Assembly: GCF_002102185.1 (NCBI RefSeq)
Contig: NZ_LQOW01000016.1
Location: 124,001-188,000, forward strand
DNA from: Mycobacterium fragae
GTDB lineage: Bacteria > Actinomycetota > Actinomycetes > Mycobacteriales > Mycobacteriaceae
Reading direction: 5' to 3'
DNA length: 64,000 bases
Shown here one piece after another: positions 1 to 9,521 of this stretch. The notes under the pieces are model-generated. The model did not search any database, was not told the origin of the DNA, and saw only the letters and a list, made by a program, of their open reading frames with translations. Made by a program: the position numbers and the translations under genes. Within the stretch, counting starts at the first letter, position 1. Every line of letters begins with the position of its first letter.

Positions 1-931
1 CGAACTGCTCGGGGAATCCCCCCGGCAGCAGCACCGCGTCGGTGCCGTCGGGCAGGGGGTCGACGAGCGGATCGAATTCGGCCAGGTCGGCACCCGCCGC
101 GCGGGCCAGCTCGGCATGTTCGGGATAGCCGAAAGTGAACGCCTTTCCGCCGGCCAGCGCGACGGTGACCGCTGCGCGTTCGACGTCCTCGATCGCGGCC
201 GACGGGTCCCATGGCTGATCGGTGACGCGGGTGCGGGCGAGCCCGAACACGGCGCCGACGTCGACGTGGCGGGCGATCAGCGCCGTCATGGCTTCGACCG
301 CGTGGTGGGCACGGCGATCGTATTCCAGTGCGGTCACCAGGCCGAGATACCTTGCCGGTACTTCTAATTCGTCTCGCCGCGGGATGGCGCCCAGCACCGC
401 GACACCGGCCTGCTCGCATGCCTGGCGCAACACCTGCTCGTGTCTCGCCGAGCCGACGCGGTTCAGCACGACACCCGCGATGCGGATGCCGGTTTCGAAC
501 GTCGAAAACCCGTGTAGCAGCGCGGCGATGCTCTGGCTCTGCCCGCGGGCATCGACCACCAGGATGACCGGGGCGCTCAGCAGAGCCGCGACATGTGCGG
601 TGGACCCAGGCGCCGGCGTTGTCGCATGCGTGTCGATGCGCCCGTCGAAAAGGCCCATCACGCCTTCGACCACGGCGATGTCCGCACCGGCGGAGCCGTG
701 CGCATACAACGGACCGATCAGGTTCTCCCCCACCAGAACCGGGTCCAGGTTGCGGCCGACGCGGGCAGCCGCGAGCGCGTGATACCCCGGGTCGATGAAG
801 TCAGGGCCGACCTTGAACGGCGCGACGGTGTGGCCGGCCTGCCGCAGTGCACCGATCAGACCCGTTGCGACAGTGGTCTTTCCGCTGCCCGACGCCGGTG
901 CGGCGATCACGACTGCGGGAACGCTCACCAT
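1..931 (-). CDS. cobB: Cobyrinic acid a,c-diamide synthase, 3' end outside window
   Basis: ATP-dependent glutamine amidation of the a and c side chains of (hydrogeno)byrinic acid in cobalamin synthesis. The visible N-terminal ~310 residues hold a P-loop near the start (APASGSGKTT), then KVGPDFIDPGYH and VEGVMGLFDG, typical of CobB/CbiA. The frame reaches the amidotransferase domain (LLPGGFPEQF) before the left edge cuts it, so the glutamine-binding Cys domain is not seen. The start could be ATG at 931 or GTG at 928; both overlap the cobO stop by a few bases, which implies translational coupling. Gene order matches Rv2848c-Rv2849c. Confidence 0.95.
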   Translation of the reverse strand, partial: MVSVPAVVIAAPASGSGKTTVATGLIGALRQAGHTVAPFKVGPDFIDPGYHALAAARVGRNLDPVLVGENLIGPLYAHGSAGADIAVVEGVMGLFDGRIDTHATTPAPGSTAHVAALLSAPVILVVDARGQSQSIAALLHGFSTFETGIRIAGVVLNRVGSARHEQVLRQACEQAGVAVLGAIPRRDELEVPARYLGLVTALEYDRRAHHAVEAMTALIARHVDVGAVFGLARTRVTDQPWDPSAAIEDVERAAVTVALAGGKAFTFGYPEHAELARAAGADLAEFDPLVDPLPDGTDAVLLPGGFPEQF

Positions 932-1539
932 TCGATGCCTTTTTGGCCTTTGCGCCCGGCGTCCATCGGGTGCTTGACCTTGGTCATCTCGGTGACCAGA
1001 TCGGCGGCCTCGACCAGCCGCTGCGGGGCGTCGCGACCGGTGATCACCACATGCTGGCTGCCGGGGCGGGCGAGCAGGGTATCGACCACGTCGTCGACGT
1101 CGATCCAGCCCCACTTCAGCGGATAGGTGAACTCGTCGAGCAGGTAGAAGTCGTGCTGTTGAGTGCTCAGCCGACGTGCGATCTCGGCCCAGCCGTCGGC
1201 GGCTGCCGCCGCGTGGTCGTCCTCGCTGCCCGTCTTACGCGTCCAGGACCATCCGGCGCCCATCTTGTGCCATTCCACCGGCCCGCCCACACCGTGCTCG
1301 TCGTGCAGCTGCCCGAGCGCCCGGAACGCCGCCTCCTCGCCGACCTTCCACTTGGCGCTCTTCACGAACTGGAACACCGCGACGTTAAGCCCGGAGTTCC
1401 ACGCCCGCAAGGCCATTCCGAATGCTGCGGTGGATTTGCCCTTGCCGTCACCGGTGTGCACGGCCAGCACCGGCGCGTTGCGCCGGGTCCGGGTGGTCAG
1501 CCCGTCCTCGGGAACCGACAGCGGACGGCCCTGTGGCAT
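925..1539 (-). CDS. cobO: Cob(I)yrinic acid a,c-diamide adenosyltransferase
   Basis: Transfers the 5'-deoxyadenosyl group of ATP to the cobalt of corrinoids. The 204-residue protein has the CobO/BtuR Walker A GDGKGKST at about residues 30-37, a YLLDEFTYPLKWGW segment and VVITGRDAP near the C-terminus. Length is normal for the family. It lies 21 bp downstream of the chelatase gene and its stop overlaps the cobB start, so the three form one cobalamin unit. Confidence 0.95.
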   Translation of the reverse strand: MPQGRPLSVPEDGLTTRTRRNAPVLAVHTGDGKGKSTAAFGMALRAWNSGLNVAVFQFVKSAKWKVGEEAAFRALGQLHDEHGVGGPVEWHKMGAGWSWTRKTGSEDDHAAAAADGWAEIARRLSTQQHDFYLLDEFTYPLKWGWIDVDDVVDTLLARPGSQHVVITGRDAPQRLVEAADLVTEMTKVKHPMDAGRKGQKGIEW

Positions 1540-1560
1540 AAGCGGTTACCTCTCGGCGGT

Positions 1561-3375
1561 TCAGGCCGCGCTGCGCACGGCCTCGGTCAGATAATCGGCC
1601 CGCAAATGCTCCAGGCGCACCGTTGGTGCGCGAAGCTGGGCGGCCAGCTGCTCGGCCAACCCAAGCCGCACATACGATGTTTCGCAGTCGACGACCACCG
1701 CGGCCGTGCCCTCGGCGACCAGCAGCGCCGCCGCGGATCGACTGCGGCCCAACGGATCCGGCCCCGCGGTGGCCCGGCCGTCGGTGAGCACCACGACCAG
1801 GGGCCGGCGCGACCGGTCGCGGGCCTTCTCGCGGAGCACAAGTTCGCGGGCGGCGAGCAGACCTTCGGCCAGCGGCGTCTTACCCCCGGTGTCAAAGCGC
1901 GCCAGCCGGCGCCCGGCGATGTGCGCCGACGTCGTCGGCGGCAGGAGCACCTGCGCTTGTTGTTGCCGGAAAGTGATCACCGCGACCTTGTCGCGTCGCT
2001 GGTAGGCGTCGCGCAACAGCGACAACGTGGCGCCGCTGACGGCGGCCATCCGGTCGCGGGCCGCCATCGAGCCGGATGCGTCGACGACGAAGATGACCAG
2101 GTTGCCTTCTCGGCCCTCGCGCACGGCGCGGCGCACATCGTCCGGGCGCAGCCGTAACGGGCCGGCTGTTTGTGCGTTTTCGGCGGCGGCCAACACAGTG
2201 CCGAACAGGTGCAAGCCGTGACCGGCCGAGCTTTCACCGGTGGCGGCCACCGCGCTGCCGGCTGCGTTGCGGGCCCGCGACCGCCGGCCCGGCGCACCGT
2301 CGCCCACACCGGGCACCGTCAACGCGCGGGTACGAAATGGGGCGGACGGCGGTGCGCTGGGCTGCGGCGGTCTCGGCGCTGAATGTGAATTCGGTTGGGA
2401 ATCAGTGTCTTTGGCGCTCAAACCGCCGCCCGGCGGGTCGGGATCGGGTTCAGGGTCGCTATCTGTTTGCGCCAGTGCGGCGTTGAGTTGCTCGTGGTCG
2501 ATGCCGGGGTCGTCGAACGGGTCACGGCGACGCCGATGCGGCAGCGCCAGCTCGGCCGCCACTCGGATGTCCTGTTCTTCCACCATGCCGGAGCCGCGCC
2601 AAGCCGCGTGGGCGACCGCAGTACGGGCGACCACCAGATCGGCGCGCATGCCGTCGACATCGAACGCGGCGCACAGCGCCGCGATGCGACGTAACTCGTT
2701 GTCCGGCAACACGACGTCGTCGACGAGCACGCGAGCGCCGGCTATCCGGCGGGCCAGCTCGGCGTCGTCGGCGGCATAGCGCGCCGCGAAGGCGTCCGGG
2801 TCGGCCTCGTAAGCCATCCGCTGCCGAATGACCTGCGCCCGCACGTCGACGTCCCGCGAGGCGTGCACATCGACGGTGAGCCCGAAGCGGTCCAGCAGCT
2901 GCGGGCGTAACTCGCCCTCTTCCGGGTTCATCGTGCCGATCAACACGAACCGGGCCTCGTGCGAATGCGAGATCCCGTCGCGCTCAACGTGCACCCGGCC
3001 CATCGCGGCCGCGTCGAGCAGCAAGTCGACAAGGTGGTCGTGCAGCAGGTTGACCTCGTCGACATAGAGCACGCCGCCGTGCGCGCGGGCCAGCAGCCCC
3101 GGTGAGAAGGCATGCTCGCCGTCGCGCAGCACGCGCTGCAGATCCAGCGAGCCGACCACCCTGTCCTCGGTGGCACCGATGGGCAATTCGACCAGGCGCG
3201 CTTCGGTGTTCGCGGTTGACAGCAGTGCGGCCAGCCCCCGCACGGCCGTCGACTTCGCGGTGCCCTTCTCGCCGCGGATGAGAACCCCGCCGATCTCGGG
3301 GCGCACCGCGGACAAGATCAGCGCCAGTCGCAGCTGCTCGTGACCGACGATCGCGCTGAACGGGAAGGGTTTCAC
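1561..3375 (-). CDS. Magnesium/cobalt chelatase-like AAA+ and VWA protein
   Basis: A ChlI/BchI-type AAA+ ATPase joined to a ChlD/BchD-type von Willebrand A domain, 604 residues, homologue of Rv2850c. Walker A GEKGTAKS is at residues 35-42. ATPase signatures ([27 protein letters not shown]) follow, then an acidic/proline-rich linker and a VWA domain with the MIDAS DASGS and a VVLTDGRAT strand. Context next to cobO/cobB suggests service as the motor for cobalt insertion, with a CobN-like subunit elsewhere; that is inference. The GTG start at 3375 gives a 4-nt GTGA overlap with the upstream gene. A longer in-frame extension upstream is not family-like. Confidence 0.9.
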   Translation of the reverse strand: MKPFPFSAIVGHEQLRLALILSAVRPEIGGVLIRGEKGTAKSTAVRGLAALLSTANTEARLVELPIGATEDRVVGSLDLQRVLRDGEHAFSPGLLARAHGGVLYVDEVNLLHDHLVDLLLDAAAMGRVHVERDGISHSHEARFVLIGTMNPEEGELRPQLLDRFGLTVDVHASRDVDVRAQVIRQRMAYEADPDAFAARYAADDAELARRIAGARVLVDDVVLPDNELRRIAALCAAFDVDGMRADLVVARTAVAHAAWRGSGMVEEQDIRVAAELALPHRRRRDPFDDPGIDHEQLNAALAQTDSDPEPDPDPPGGGLSAKDTDSQPNSHSAPRPPQPSAPPSAPFRTRALTVPGVGDGAPGRRSRARNAAGSAVAATGESSAGHGLHLFGTVLAAAENAQTAGPLRLRPDDVRRAVREGREGNLVIFVVDASGSMAARDRMAAVSGATLSLLRDAYQRRDKVAVITFRQQQAQVLLPPTTSAHIAGRRLARFDTGGKTPLAEGLLAARELVLREKARDRSRRPLVVVLTDGRATAGPDPLGRSRSAAALLVAEGTAAVVVDCETSYVRLGLAEQLAAQLRAPTVRLEHLRADYLTEAVRSAA

Positions 3376-3866
3376 GGCGATGTGCCCCCGCGAGCGGGTG
3401 GTACCCCCACCGTACCGGTCCCGGGCTTCAGCATCGGCACATGCGGAATGCCGTCTTCGACGAAGTCGTCGCCGTCGCGGACGAATCCGTGCCGGGCGTA
3501 CATGTCGGCCAGATAGACCTGGGCGTTGATCCGGCACGGGTAGTCGCCCACCTCTGCCAACGCCGCTTGCAGCAGTCTGGTGGTGTGGCCTTGTCCGCGG
3601 GCGCCGCGTTTGGTGCACAGCCGACCGATCCGGAACGCCTTCTCGCCGCCGGCGTGCTCCTCCATCAGCCGCAGCGTGCAGATCACTTCCCCATCGGGGG
3701 ATTCCAGCCAGAAATGTCGCGTTTCGGCGAACAGGTCGCGCCCGTCCAGCTCGGGATACGGGCAGGCCTGCTCGACGACGAAAACCTCGACCCGCAGCTT
3801 GAGCAGCTCGTAAAGTGTCGGCGCATCAAGGTCTTTGGCCCATGCGCGGCGCAACGCAATGGTCAT
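3372..3866 (-). CDS. ElaA-family GNAT acetyltransferase
   Basis: A 164-residue GCN5-related N-acetyltransferase of the ElaA type, homologue of Rv2851c. The N-terminal half has the ElaA signature around [13 protein letters not shown]. The acetyl-CoA loop is seen in [21 protein letters not shown], followed by a YARHGFV strand near the C-terminus. The acceptor substrate is unknown. The ATG at 3866 overlaps the mqo stop as ATGA, and the stop overlaps the chelatase GTG, so it is translationally coupled on both sides. Confidence 0.85.
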   Translation of the reverse strand: MTIALRRAWAKDLDAPTLYELLKLRVEVFVVEQACPYPELDGRDLFAETRHFWLESPDGEVICTLRLMEEHAGGEKAFRIGRLCTKRGARGQGHTTRLLQAALAEVGDYPCRINAQVYLADMYARHGFVRDGDDFVEDGIPHVPMLKPGTGTVGVPPARGGTSP

Positions 3867-5293
3867 AGCCCCAGCACCTTGCTGCCCCACGTCCACACCT
3901 CCTCGAATAGTGCCGGCTCACGCGACAAGGTTGCGCCCAACGACGGCACCATCTCCTTGAGGGTAGGCAGCCAGGCCTGATACCGGTCGGGAAAGCAGCG
4001 ATGCAGCACGTCGAGCATGGCCGATACCGCCGTGGACGCCCCCGGCGACGCCCCGAGAAGACCGGCGATGCTGCCGTCGGCGGCGCTGCACACCGTGGTG
4101 TCGAACTCGAGCCTCCCCCGGCGGATCACCTGCACGCGTTGGCCGGCCACCGTCGGCTCCCAGTCGGAGTCCTCCGCGCTGGGCGCGAATTCCCGCAGCG
4201 TGTCGACGCAGGCGGGTTGGGCCAGCTGCAGTTGACCGATCAGGTAAGTGACCAGTTTGAGCTGGCTGATACCGGCGGCGAGCAGTGACACCAGGTTGGC
4301 CGGTGTCACCGAGCGTGGCAGGTCGGTGATGCGGCCCTGTTTGAGGAACTTCGGCGACCAGCCCGCGAACGGCCCGAACAACAGCCAGGGCTTGCCGTGC
4401 ACGATCCGCAGGTCCAGATGCGGCGCCGTCATCGCCGGGGCACCGGGCGCGGGCAGACCATACACCTTGGCGCGGTGTGCCCCGACGATCGCAGGATTGC
4501 CGCTGCGCAGGAATTGGCCGCCGATCGGAAACCCACCGAATCCCTTGATCTCCCCGATGGCGGACTTCTGTAACAGCGGAAGCGCCCCGCCGCCCGCCCC
4601 GACGAAGACGAATCGCGCTCCGAGCCGGCGGTTTTCGCCCGTGCGGCGATTGCGGATCGTCAGCGTCCAGCTGCCGTCGCGCTGCCGGGAGAGGTTGCGC
4701 ACCTCGTGTCCGAACAGCGCAGTGGTGCCATTGCGCACGGCGTAACCGATGAGCTGCCGGGAGAGCACGCCGAAGTCGACGTCGGTGCCGTCGGCGACCC
4801 AGTCGAGTGCCACCGGTTCATGCAAGTCGCGTCCGGCGGCCATGAACGGCAGCCGGCGGGCGAACTCGTCGGAGTCGTCGATCAATTCGGTGCGGGCGAA
4901 GAGCGGGTTGGCCGCCAGCGCCTGTCGGCGGCGCCGCAGGTAGCCGACTTGTTCGGTGCCCTGCGCGAAGCTGACATGCGGAATCGGGTTGAGGAAGCTG
5001 CGCACGTCGGAGAGGATGCCGCTTTCCACCGCGTAGGCCCAGAACTGACGGCTGACCTGAAACTGCTCGTTGACGCGCACGGCTTTTTCCGGGGTGTAGA
5101 ACAGCTCGCACAGCCCGGAATGTCCGGTACCGGCGTTGTTCCACGCGGCGCTGCTCTCAGCCGCGGCGGCGTCGAGCCGTTCGACCAGGGTGATCGACCA
5201 GTCCGGCTCGAGACGCCGCAGCAGCGCACCCAACGTGGCGCTCATGATGCCCGCTCCCACCAGCGCGACGTCGACCTTTGCCGTTTTGGTCAT
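3863..5293 (-). CDS. mqo: Malate:quinone oxidoreductase
   Basis: Membrane-peripheral FAD enzyme oxidising L-malate to oxaloacetate and passing electrons to menaquinone. The 476 residues begin with the FAD-binding Rossmann strand [16 protein letters not shown]. Family blocks follow: [38 protein letters not shown] (here [25 protein letters not shown]) and a C-terminal [17 protein letters not shown]. Slightly shorter than the M. tuberculosis protein. It is first in the minus-strand unit, and a 63-bp gap separates it from the divergent hydrolase, so the promoter should lie there. Confidence 0.95.
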   Translation of the reverse strand: MTKTAKVDVALVGAGIMSATLGALLRRLEPDWSITLVERLDAAAAESSAAWNNAGTGHSGLCELFYTPEKAVRVNEQFQVSRQFWAYAVESGILSDVRSFLNPIPHVSFAQGTEQVGYLRRRRQALAANPLFARTELIDDSDEFARRLPFMAAGRDLHEPVALDWVADGTDVDFGVLSRQLIGYAVRNGTTALFGHEVRNLSRQRDGSWTLTIRNRRTGENRRLGARFVFVGAGGGALPLLQKSAIGEIKGFGGFPIGGQFLRSGNPAIVGAHRAKVYGLPAPGAPAMTAPHLDLRIVHGKPWLLFGPFAGWSPKFLKQGRITDLPRSVTPANLVSLLAAGISQLKLVTYLIGQLQLAQPACVDTLREFAPSAEDSDWEPTVAGQRVQVIRRGRLEFDTTVCSAADGSIAGLLGASPGASTAVSAMLDVLHRCFPDRYQAWLPTLKEMVPSLGATLSREPALFEEVWTWGSKVLGL

Positions 5294-5356
5294 CGGTCAT
5301 CAGGTTATCGGCAGCGGTCACAAGGCACGCTTTGAGCTGGCCTCTAAGCTGGCACC

Positions 5357-6370
5357 GTGACTGGCTGGCAGCCCGATGTCCTGCCCGGTTACTGGCAGCT
5401 CACCATCGGCCTGGGCGCCGATCCCGACGGCGAGGGCGATATCTTCGCGACACTGCTTCGCCGCGGCCGGGAAGATGATGCCGCTGCGGCTTCCCACGCC
5501 GTGCTGGCGGTGCACGGATACACCGACTACTTCTTCCACACCTCGCTGGCCGATCACTTCGCCCGTCGCGGGTTCGCGTTCTACGCGCTGGACCTGCGTA
5601 AATGCGGGCGGTCGTGGCGGCCCGGCCAAACCCCGCACTTCACCACCGACCTGGCCCGCTACGACACCGAACTCGACCGCGCTCTGGCCGTGATCCGCGA
5701 GCAGACCGATTCGGCCCAAGTACTGGTGTACGGCCATTCCGCCGGGGGATTGATCGTGTCGCTGTGGCTGGATCGGCTACGAGAGCGCGGCGCGACCAGG
5801 CGCGCGGGCGTCGGCGGCCTGGTCCTCAACAGCCCGTTGCTGGACCTGCCCGGCCATGCGATCCTGCGGTGGGCGTTGACCTCGGCGCTGATCGCCGCCG
5901 TTGCGCGGGTGGCCAAATTACGCGTGGCGCGAGGGCCGGGCCAGGGTGGCTATGGCGCCAGCCTGCATCGCGACTATCACGGCGAGTTCGACTATGACCT
6001 GCAGTGGAAACCGCTGGGCGGCTTCCCGATCACCTTCGGCTGGCTGCATGCGGTCCGGCGCGGTCAGCTGCGACTGCATCGAGGGCTGGATGTCGGTGTG
6101 CCGAACCTGATTCTGCGCTCGGATCACAGCGTGACCGAGACCGCAGACCCCGTCGGCCTGCAATGCGGCGACGCGGTTCTCGACGTCACACAGATCGCGC
6201 GGTGGGCCGGCTGCATCGGTAACCGCAGCACCGTCGTTCCGATCATCGACGCCAAACACGACGTGTTCTTGTCGATGCCGCAACCGCGGCAGGTGGCCTA
6301 CGACAAACTGGATACCTGGCTTGACGACTACCTCGGTGCGTCGGCACCGGCAACGTCCGGGAAGGGATGA
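5357..6370 (+). CDS. Alpha/beta-hydrolase (Rv2854-like)
   Basis: A 337-residue serine hydrolase of the monoacylglycerol-lipase/lysophospholipase type. The nucleophile elbow GHSAGG follows VLVYGH. AVLAVHGYTDYFF is the oxyanion strand and a late DAKHDVF segment offers the catalytic His. The natural substrate is unknown. It starts with GTG just after the divergent mqo promoter region. Its stop overlaps the mtr ATG (ATGA), so it is cotranscribed with mycothione reductase, as in M. tuberculosis but without the intervening PE_PGRS48 between mqo and this gene. Confidence 0.88.
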   Translation: MTGWQPDVLPGYWQLTIGLGADPDGEGDIFATLLRRGREDDAAAASHAVLAVHGYTDYFFHTSLADHFARRGFAFYALDLRKCGRSWRPGQTPHFTTDLARYDTELDRALAVIREQTDSAQVLVYGHSAGGLIVSLWLDRLRERGATRRAGVGGLVLNSPLLDLPGHAILRWALTSALIAAVARVAKLRVARGPGQGGYGASLHRDYHGEFDYDLQWKPLGGFPITFGWLHAVRRGQLRLHRGLDVGVPNLILRSDHSVTETADPVGLQCGDAVLDVTQIARWAGCIGNRSTVVPIIDAKHDVFLSMPQPRQVAYDKLDTWLDDYLGASAPATSGKG

Positions 6371-7755
6371 CGCCCGTGGAGACTTACGATCTGGCAATCA
6401 TCGGAACCGGTTCGGGCAACAGCATTCTCGATGAACGCTATGCCGGGAAACGAGTGGCGATCTGTGAACAGGGCACCTTCGGCGGCACGTGCCTCAACGT
6501 GGGCTGCATCCCCACGAAGATGTTCGTCTACGCCGCCGGGGTCGCCGACACCGTGCGCACCGCGGCCCGCTACGGCGTCGACGCGCACATCGACCGAGTG
6601 CGTTGGGATGACATCGTCTCGCGCATCTTCGGGCGGATCGACCCGATTGCGATCGGCGGCGAAGATTATCGGCGGGCCGCGCCCAATATCGATGTCTATG
6701 ACCGGCATACCCGGTTCGGGCCGGTGCAGCCGGACGGCCGCTATCTGCTGCGCACCGACGACGGGGACGAATTCACCGCCGATCAGGTGGTGATCGCCGC
6801 GGGATCACGACCGGTGATCCCGCCGGCCATCCTCGACTGCGGAGTTGACTATCACACCAGCGACACCATCATGCGGATTGCGGATTTGCCCGAGCATCTG
6901 GTGATTGTCGGAGGTGGTTACGTAGCAGCCGAATTCGCGCATATCTTCTCCGCGCTCGGTGTCCGGATCACCTTGGTGATCCGTGGCGGCACCCTGCTGC
7001 GGCAATTGGATGACACCATTGGCGAACGGTTCACCCGCATCGCATCGGCGAAATGGGAAATGCGGTTCCGGCGCAACGTCATCGGCGCGCACCGCGAGCG
7101 GTCGGGCATCGTGCTGGAACTCGACGACGGCTCAAGGCTGCCCGCGGACACCGTGCTGGTGGCCACTGGGCGGATTCCCAACGGCGACCTGCTGGACGCC
7201 GAGCAGGCCGGGATCGACGTCGACGGCACTCGGGTAGTTGTTGACGAATACCAACGAACTTCAGCACGTGGTGTTTTCGCGCTCGGCGATGTGTCGTCAC
7301 CGTATGAGCTCAAGCATGTGGCCAACCACGAAGCGCGCGTTGTGCAGCACAATCTGCTCTGCGACTGGGACGACACCGAAGCGATGGTGGCCACCGACCA
7401 CCGCTACGTCCCCTCCGCGGTGTTCACCGATCCGCAGATCGCCAGCGCGGGGTTGACCGAGAATCAGGCTGTCGCAAAGGGCTTCGATGTCTCTGTGGCG
7501 GTTCAGGACTACGGGGACGTCGCTTACGGCTGGGCCATGGAGGACACCTCCGGCATTGTCAAGCTGGTCGCCGAGTGCGGGACCGGGCGGCTGCTCGGTG
7601 CGCACATCATGGGGCACCAGGCGTCGTCGATCATCCAGCCGCTGATCCAGGCGATGAGCTTCGGTCTCTCTGCCCAGCAGATGGCGCGCGGCCAGTACTG
7701 GATTCACCCGGCGTTGCCGGAGGTTGTCGAGAACGCGCTACTCGGATTGTCCTGA
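6367..7755 (+). CDS. mtr: Mycothione reductase
   Basis: NADPH-dependent flavoprotein disulfide reductase that regenerates mycothiol from mycothione. It has an N-terminal FAD motif (IIGTGSGNS), redox-active cysteines in GGTCLNVGCIP (Cys42 and Cys47 from this start), a second nucleotide-binding motif VIVGGGYVAAEF, the FALGDV FAD strand and the C-terminal HPALPEVVENAL bearing the active-site His. The start is either this ATG, coupled to the hydrolase stop, or GTG at 6376, which gives 459 residues and the usual METYD beginning. The last 18 bp overlap the convergent Fur-family gene. Confidence 0.96.
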   Translation: MTPVETYDLAIIGTGSGNSILDERYAGKRVAICEQGTFGGTCLNVGCIPTKMFVYAAGVADTVRTAARYGVDAHIDRVRWDDIVSRIFGRIDPIAIGGEDYRRAAPNIDVYDRHTRFGPVQPDGRYLLRTDDGDEFTADQVVIAAGSRPVIPPAILDCGVDYHTSDTIMRIADLPEHLVIVGGGYVAAEFAHIFSALGVRITLVIRGGTLLRQLDDTIGERFTRIASAKWEMRFRRNVIGAHRERSGIVLELDDGSRLPADTVLVATGRIPNGDLLDAEQAGIDVDGTRVVVDEYQRTSARGVFALGDVSSPYELKHVANHEARVVQHNLLCDWDDTEAMVATDHRYVPSAVFTDPQIASAGLTENQAVAKGFDVSVAVQDYGDVAYGWAMEDTSGIVKLVAECGTGRLLGAHIMGHQASSIIQPLIQAMSFGLSAQQMARGQYWIHPALPEVVENALLGLS

Positions 7756-8226
7756 TGGGGTCTGGCTGTTGGACTGGCACCGCGGGCACAGGCCGTGCAG
7801 GGTGAGACCGGCGTGCTCGGACAGCGCGAAGGAACTGCCCGCCATCGCATGTTCCAGTGCCGAGGTGAGCCGTCCGGCGGGCACTTCGATGATCGACCCG
7901 CATCGTGTGCACACCGCGTGATGATGCGGCTTTGAGGCCAGCCCGTACGTGGCGACACCGCTCTCCAGGGTCAGCGCATGCAGCACACCTTGGTCGACGA
8001 GGGTGGTCACTGTGCGGTAGATCGTCGCAAGATCCGGCGGCTGATCCTCGTCGGGCAGGCACTCATGCACCCGCTGATCGATCTCGGCGACCGACAGGTG
8101 ACCCTGGACCGGCTCGAGCACCGCCAACACGGCTATCCGCGACGCCATTCGCCGTAGCCCGTGGGCGCGCAGCAACTCGCCGATCCGTTCCGTGACGGCG
8201 GGATCCAAAGCCAGCGGCCTAGCCAC
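7738..8226 (-). CDS. Fur-family metalloregulator
   Basis: A 162-residue Fur/Zur/Nur-type repressor. It has an N-terminal winged helix (RMASRIAVLAVL to DLATIYRTVTTLVDQG), a histidine-rich metal site at residues 101-103 (PHHHAVC), and a structural zinc site from Cys106/Cys109 (CTRCG) plus the C-terminal CPRC pair. It starts with GTG at 8226, which leaves only 48 bp to the divergent phosphodiesterase, so a shared operator is likely. It sits one gene away from the nickel permease nicT, and I know of no Fur gene at this place in M. tuberculosis. A nickel-sensing (Nur-like) role is inferred from context; manganese, zinc or iron sensing is not excluded. Confidence 0.85.
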   Translation of the reverse strand: MARPLALDPAVTERIGELLRAHGLRRMASRIAVLAVLEPVQGHLSVAEIDQRVHECLPDEDQPPDLATIYRTVTTLVDQGVLHALTLESGVATYGLASKPHHHAVCTRCGSIIEVPAGRLTSALEHAMAGSSFALSEHAGLTLHGLCPRCQSNSQTPSGQSE

Positions 8227-8274
8227 CCACCCAGTATTGCGCAGGATGCTCGGCACGACTGCCAGACTGACGTC

Positions 8275-9390
8275 ATGCCCTCCATCTGCGATGTGCTGCC
8301 GAGCGCGGCCGCAGTGCTCTCGGCCGCGGGCGCGGTCGACACATTGGGGTTGACCGAGCGGATCGGCGACGTGCGTCGGGTGGCGGTCATGCTGGTCGAC
8401 GGTATGGGCTGGCACCTGCTGCCGGAGTTGTGCGCCGATGCACCGCTGCTGGCCACGGTGCTGGCCGGTGACGCTGGACGGCTCGACGAACTCGCCTGCA
8501 CCTTCCCCTCGACCACACCGACGAGCCTGGTGTCCTTGGGAACGGGGGCCACACCGGGCGAGCATGGCATTCTCGGCTTCACCGTCAAGCTCCCCGACGC
8601 CGACCGGGTGCTCCCCCACATCATCTGGCGCGACGATCCGCCGGCGGCCCAATGGCAGCCTGTCCCAACGTGGTTCGAGCGGTTGCATCGGGCTGAAGTC
8701 AGCGCCCGCGCCGTGCTGCCCGCGCCGTTCATCGGCAGCGGCCTCACCGAGGCGGCGTACCGCGGTGCGGAATTCCACGCGACGACCACCGGCGAGGACT
8801 ATGCGGCCAGGGTGGCCGAGCAACTGCGGGCGGCGCCCGGGCTGGTCTACGGCTACACCGCTGAACTCGACACCGCGGCGCATCTGTTCGGCATCGGGTC
8901 GCCCGAGTGGCACGCCGCGGCCGCCCGCGTCGACGCGCTGCTGACCCGACTGGTCGAGGCGTTGCCGTCGGATGCCGCGCTGCTGGTCACCGCCGACCAC
9001 GGCGGTGTGAACGTGCCGGCGAACTCACGGATCGACCTTGACGCCGACCCTCGGCTCAGTGCGGGAATACGCGTGGTGGCCGGCGACCCGCGAGTGCGCT
9101 ACCTGCATACCGACCCGGGCGCCGCATCTGACGTGCTCGCCGCCTGGACCGAGCTGTTGGACGGGCGCGCCGAGGTCCGCAGCCGCGACGACGCGGTGGC
9201 CGCCGGGCTGTTCGGGCCCGTGCACCCGGACCACCTGGCCCGGATCGGGGACGTCGTCGTCAGCTGCATCGGCGACGCGGCCGTACTGGCCACCGCGCAC
9301 GAGCCACCCGAGGTGGCCAAGCTCGTCGGCTTCCACGGCGCGGACACGCCAGCCGAGATGGCGATCCCACTGATCACCTTCCGGGGCTGA
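8275..9390 (+). CDS. Type I phosphodiesterase/nucleotide pyrophosphatase-like protein
   Basis: A 371-residue alkaline-phosphatase-superfamily enzyme. Metal and nucleophile motifs are all visible: VMLVDGMGW (metal Asp), STTPTSLVSLGTG (Thr nucleophile), ELDTAAHLFG, LLVTADHGG and the late FHGAD histidine. No signal peptide, so probably cytoplasmic; the substrate is unknown. The ATG at 8275 is chosen because it begins the family-like MPSICDVLPS and sits clear of the divergent Fur-family gene. Followed by nicT after 131 bp. Confidence 0.85.
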   Translation: MPSICDVLPSAAAVLSAAGAVDTLGLTERIGDVRRVAVMLVDGMGWHLLPELCADAPLLATVLAGDAGRLDELACTFPSTTPTSLVSLGTGATPGEHGILGFTVKLPDADRVLPHIIWRDDPPAAQWQPVPTWFERLHRAEVSARAVLPAPFIGSGLTEAAYRGAEFHATTTGEDYAARVAEQLRAAPGLVYGYTAELDTAAHLFGIGSPEWHAAAARVDALLTRLVEALPSDAALLVTADHGGVNVPANSRIDLDADPRLSAGIRVVAGDPRVRYLHTDPGAASDVLAAWTELLDGRAEVRSRDDAVAAGLFGPVHPDHLARIGDVVVSCIGDAAVLATAHEPPEVAKLVGFHGADTPAEMAIPLITFRG

Positions 9391-9432
9391 CTTGGGCAAA
9401 CACCGGACACAAAGGCTCTTCCTGCGAAATAC

Positions 9433-9450
9433 TTGCAGAATTCCTGCCAA
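9433..9450. promoter_or_regulatory. Imperfect inverted repeat upstream of nicT, candidate metalloregulator operator
   Basis: TTGCAG at 9433-9438 is separated by five bases from CTGCCAA at 9444-9450. The right arm is the reverse complement of the left apart from one inserted C. The TTGC-N5-GCAA geometry resembles actinobacterial Nur-type sites. It lies 71 bp before the nicT start and two genes from a Fur-family gene. Read by eye; no promoter core was assigned. Confidence 0.35.
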
Positions 9451-9521
9451 TCGTCTGCATGACGTTTCCCAGTGGTTTACCCTCGTCTGCGGTCGGGATT
9501 CTATTCCGGATGGGACGCGAC

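Noticed and set aside
1..5293. Cobalamin riboswitch ahead of the cob genes
   Set aside because: The cob genes are inside an overlapping unit headed by mqo, and the 63-bp gap before mqo is too short for such a riboswitch.
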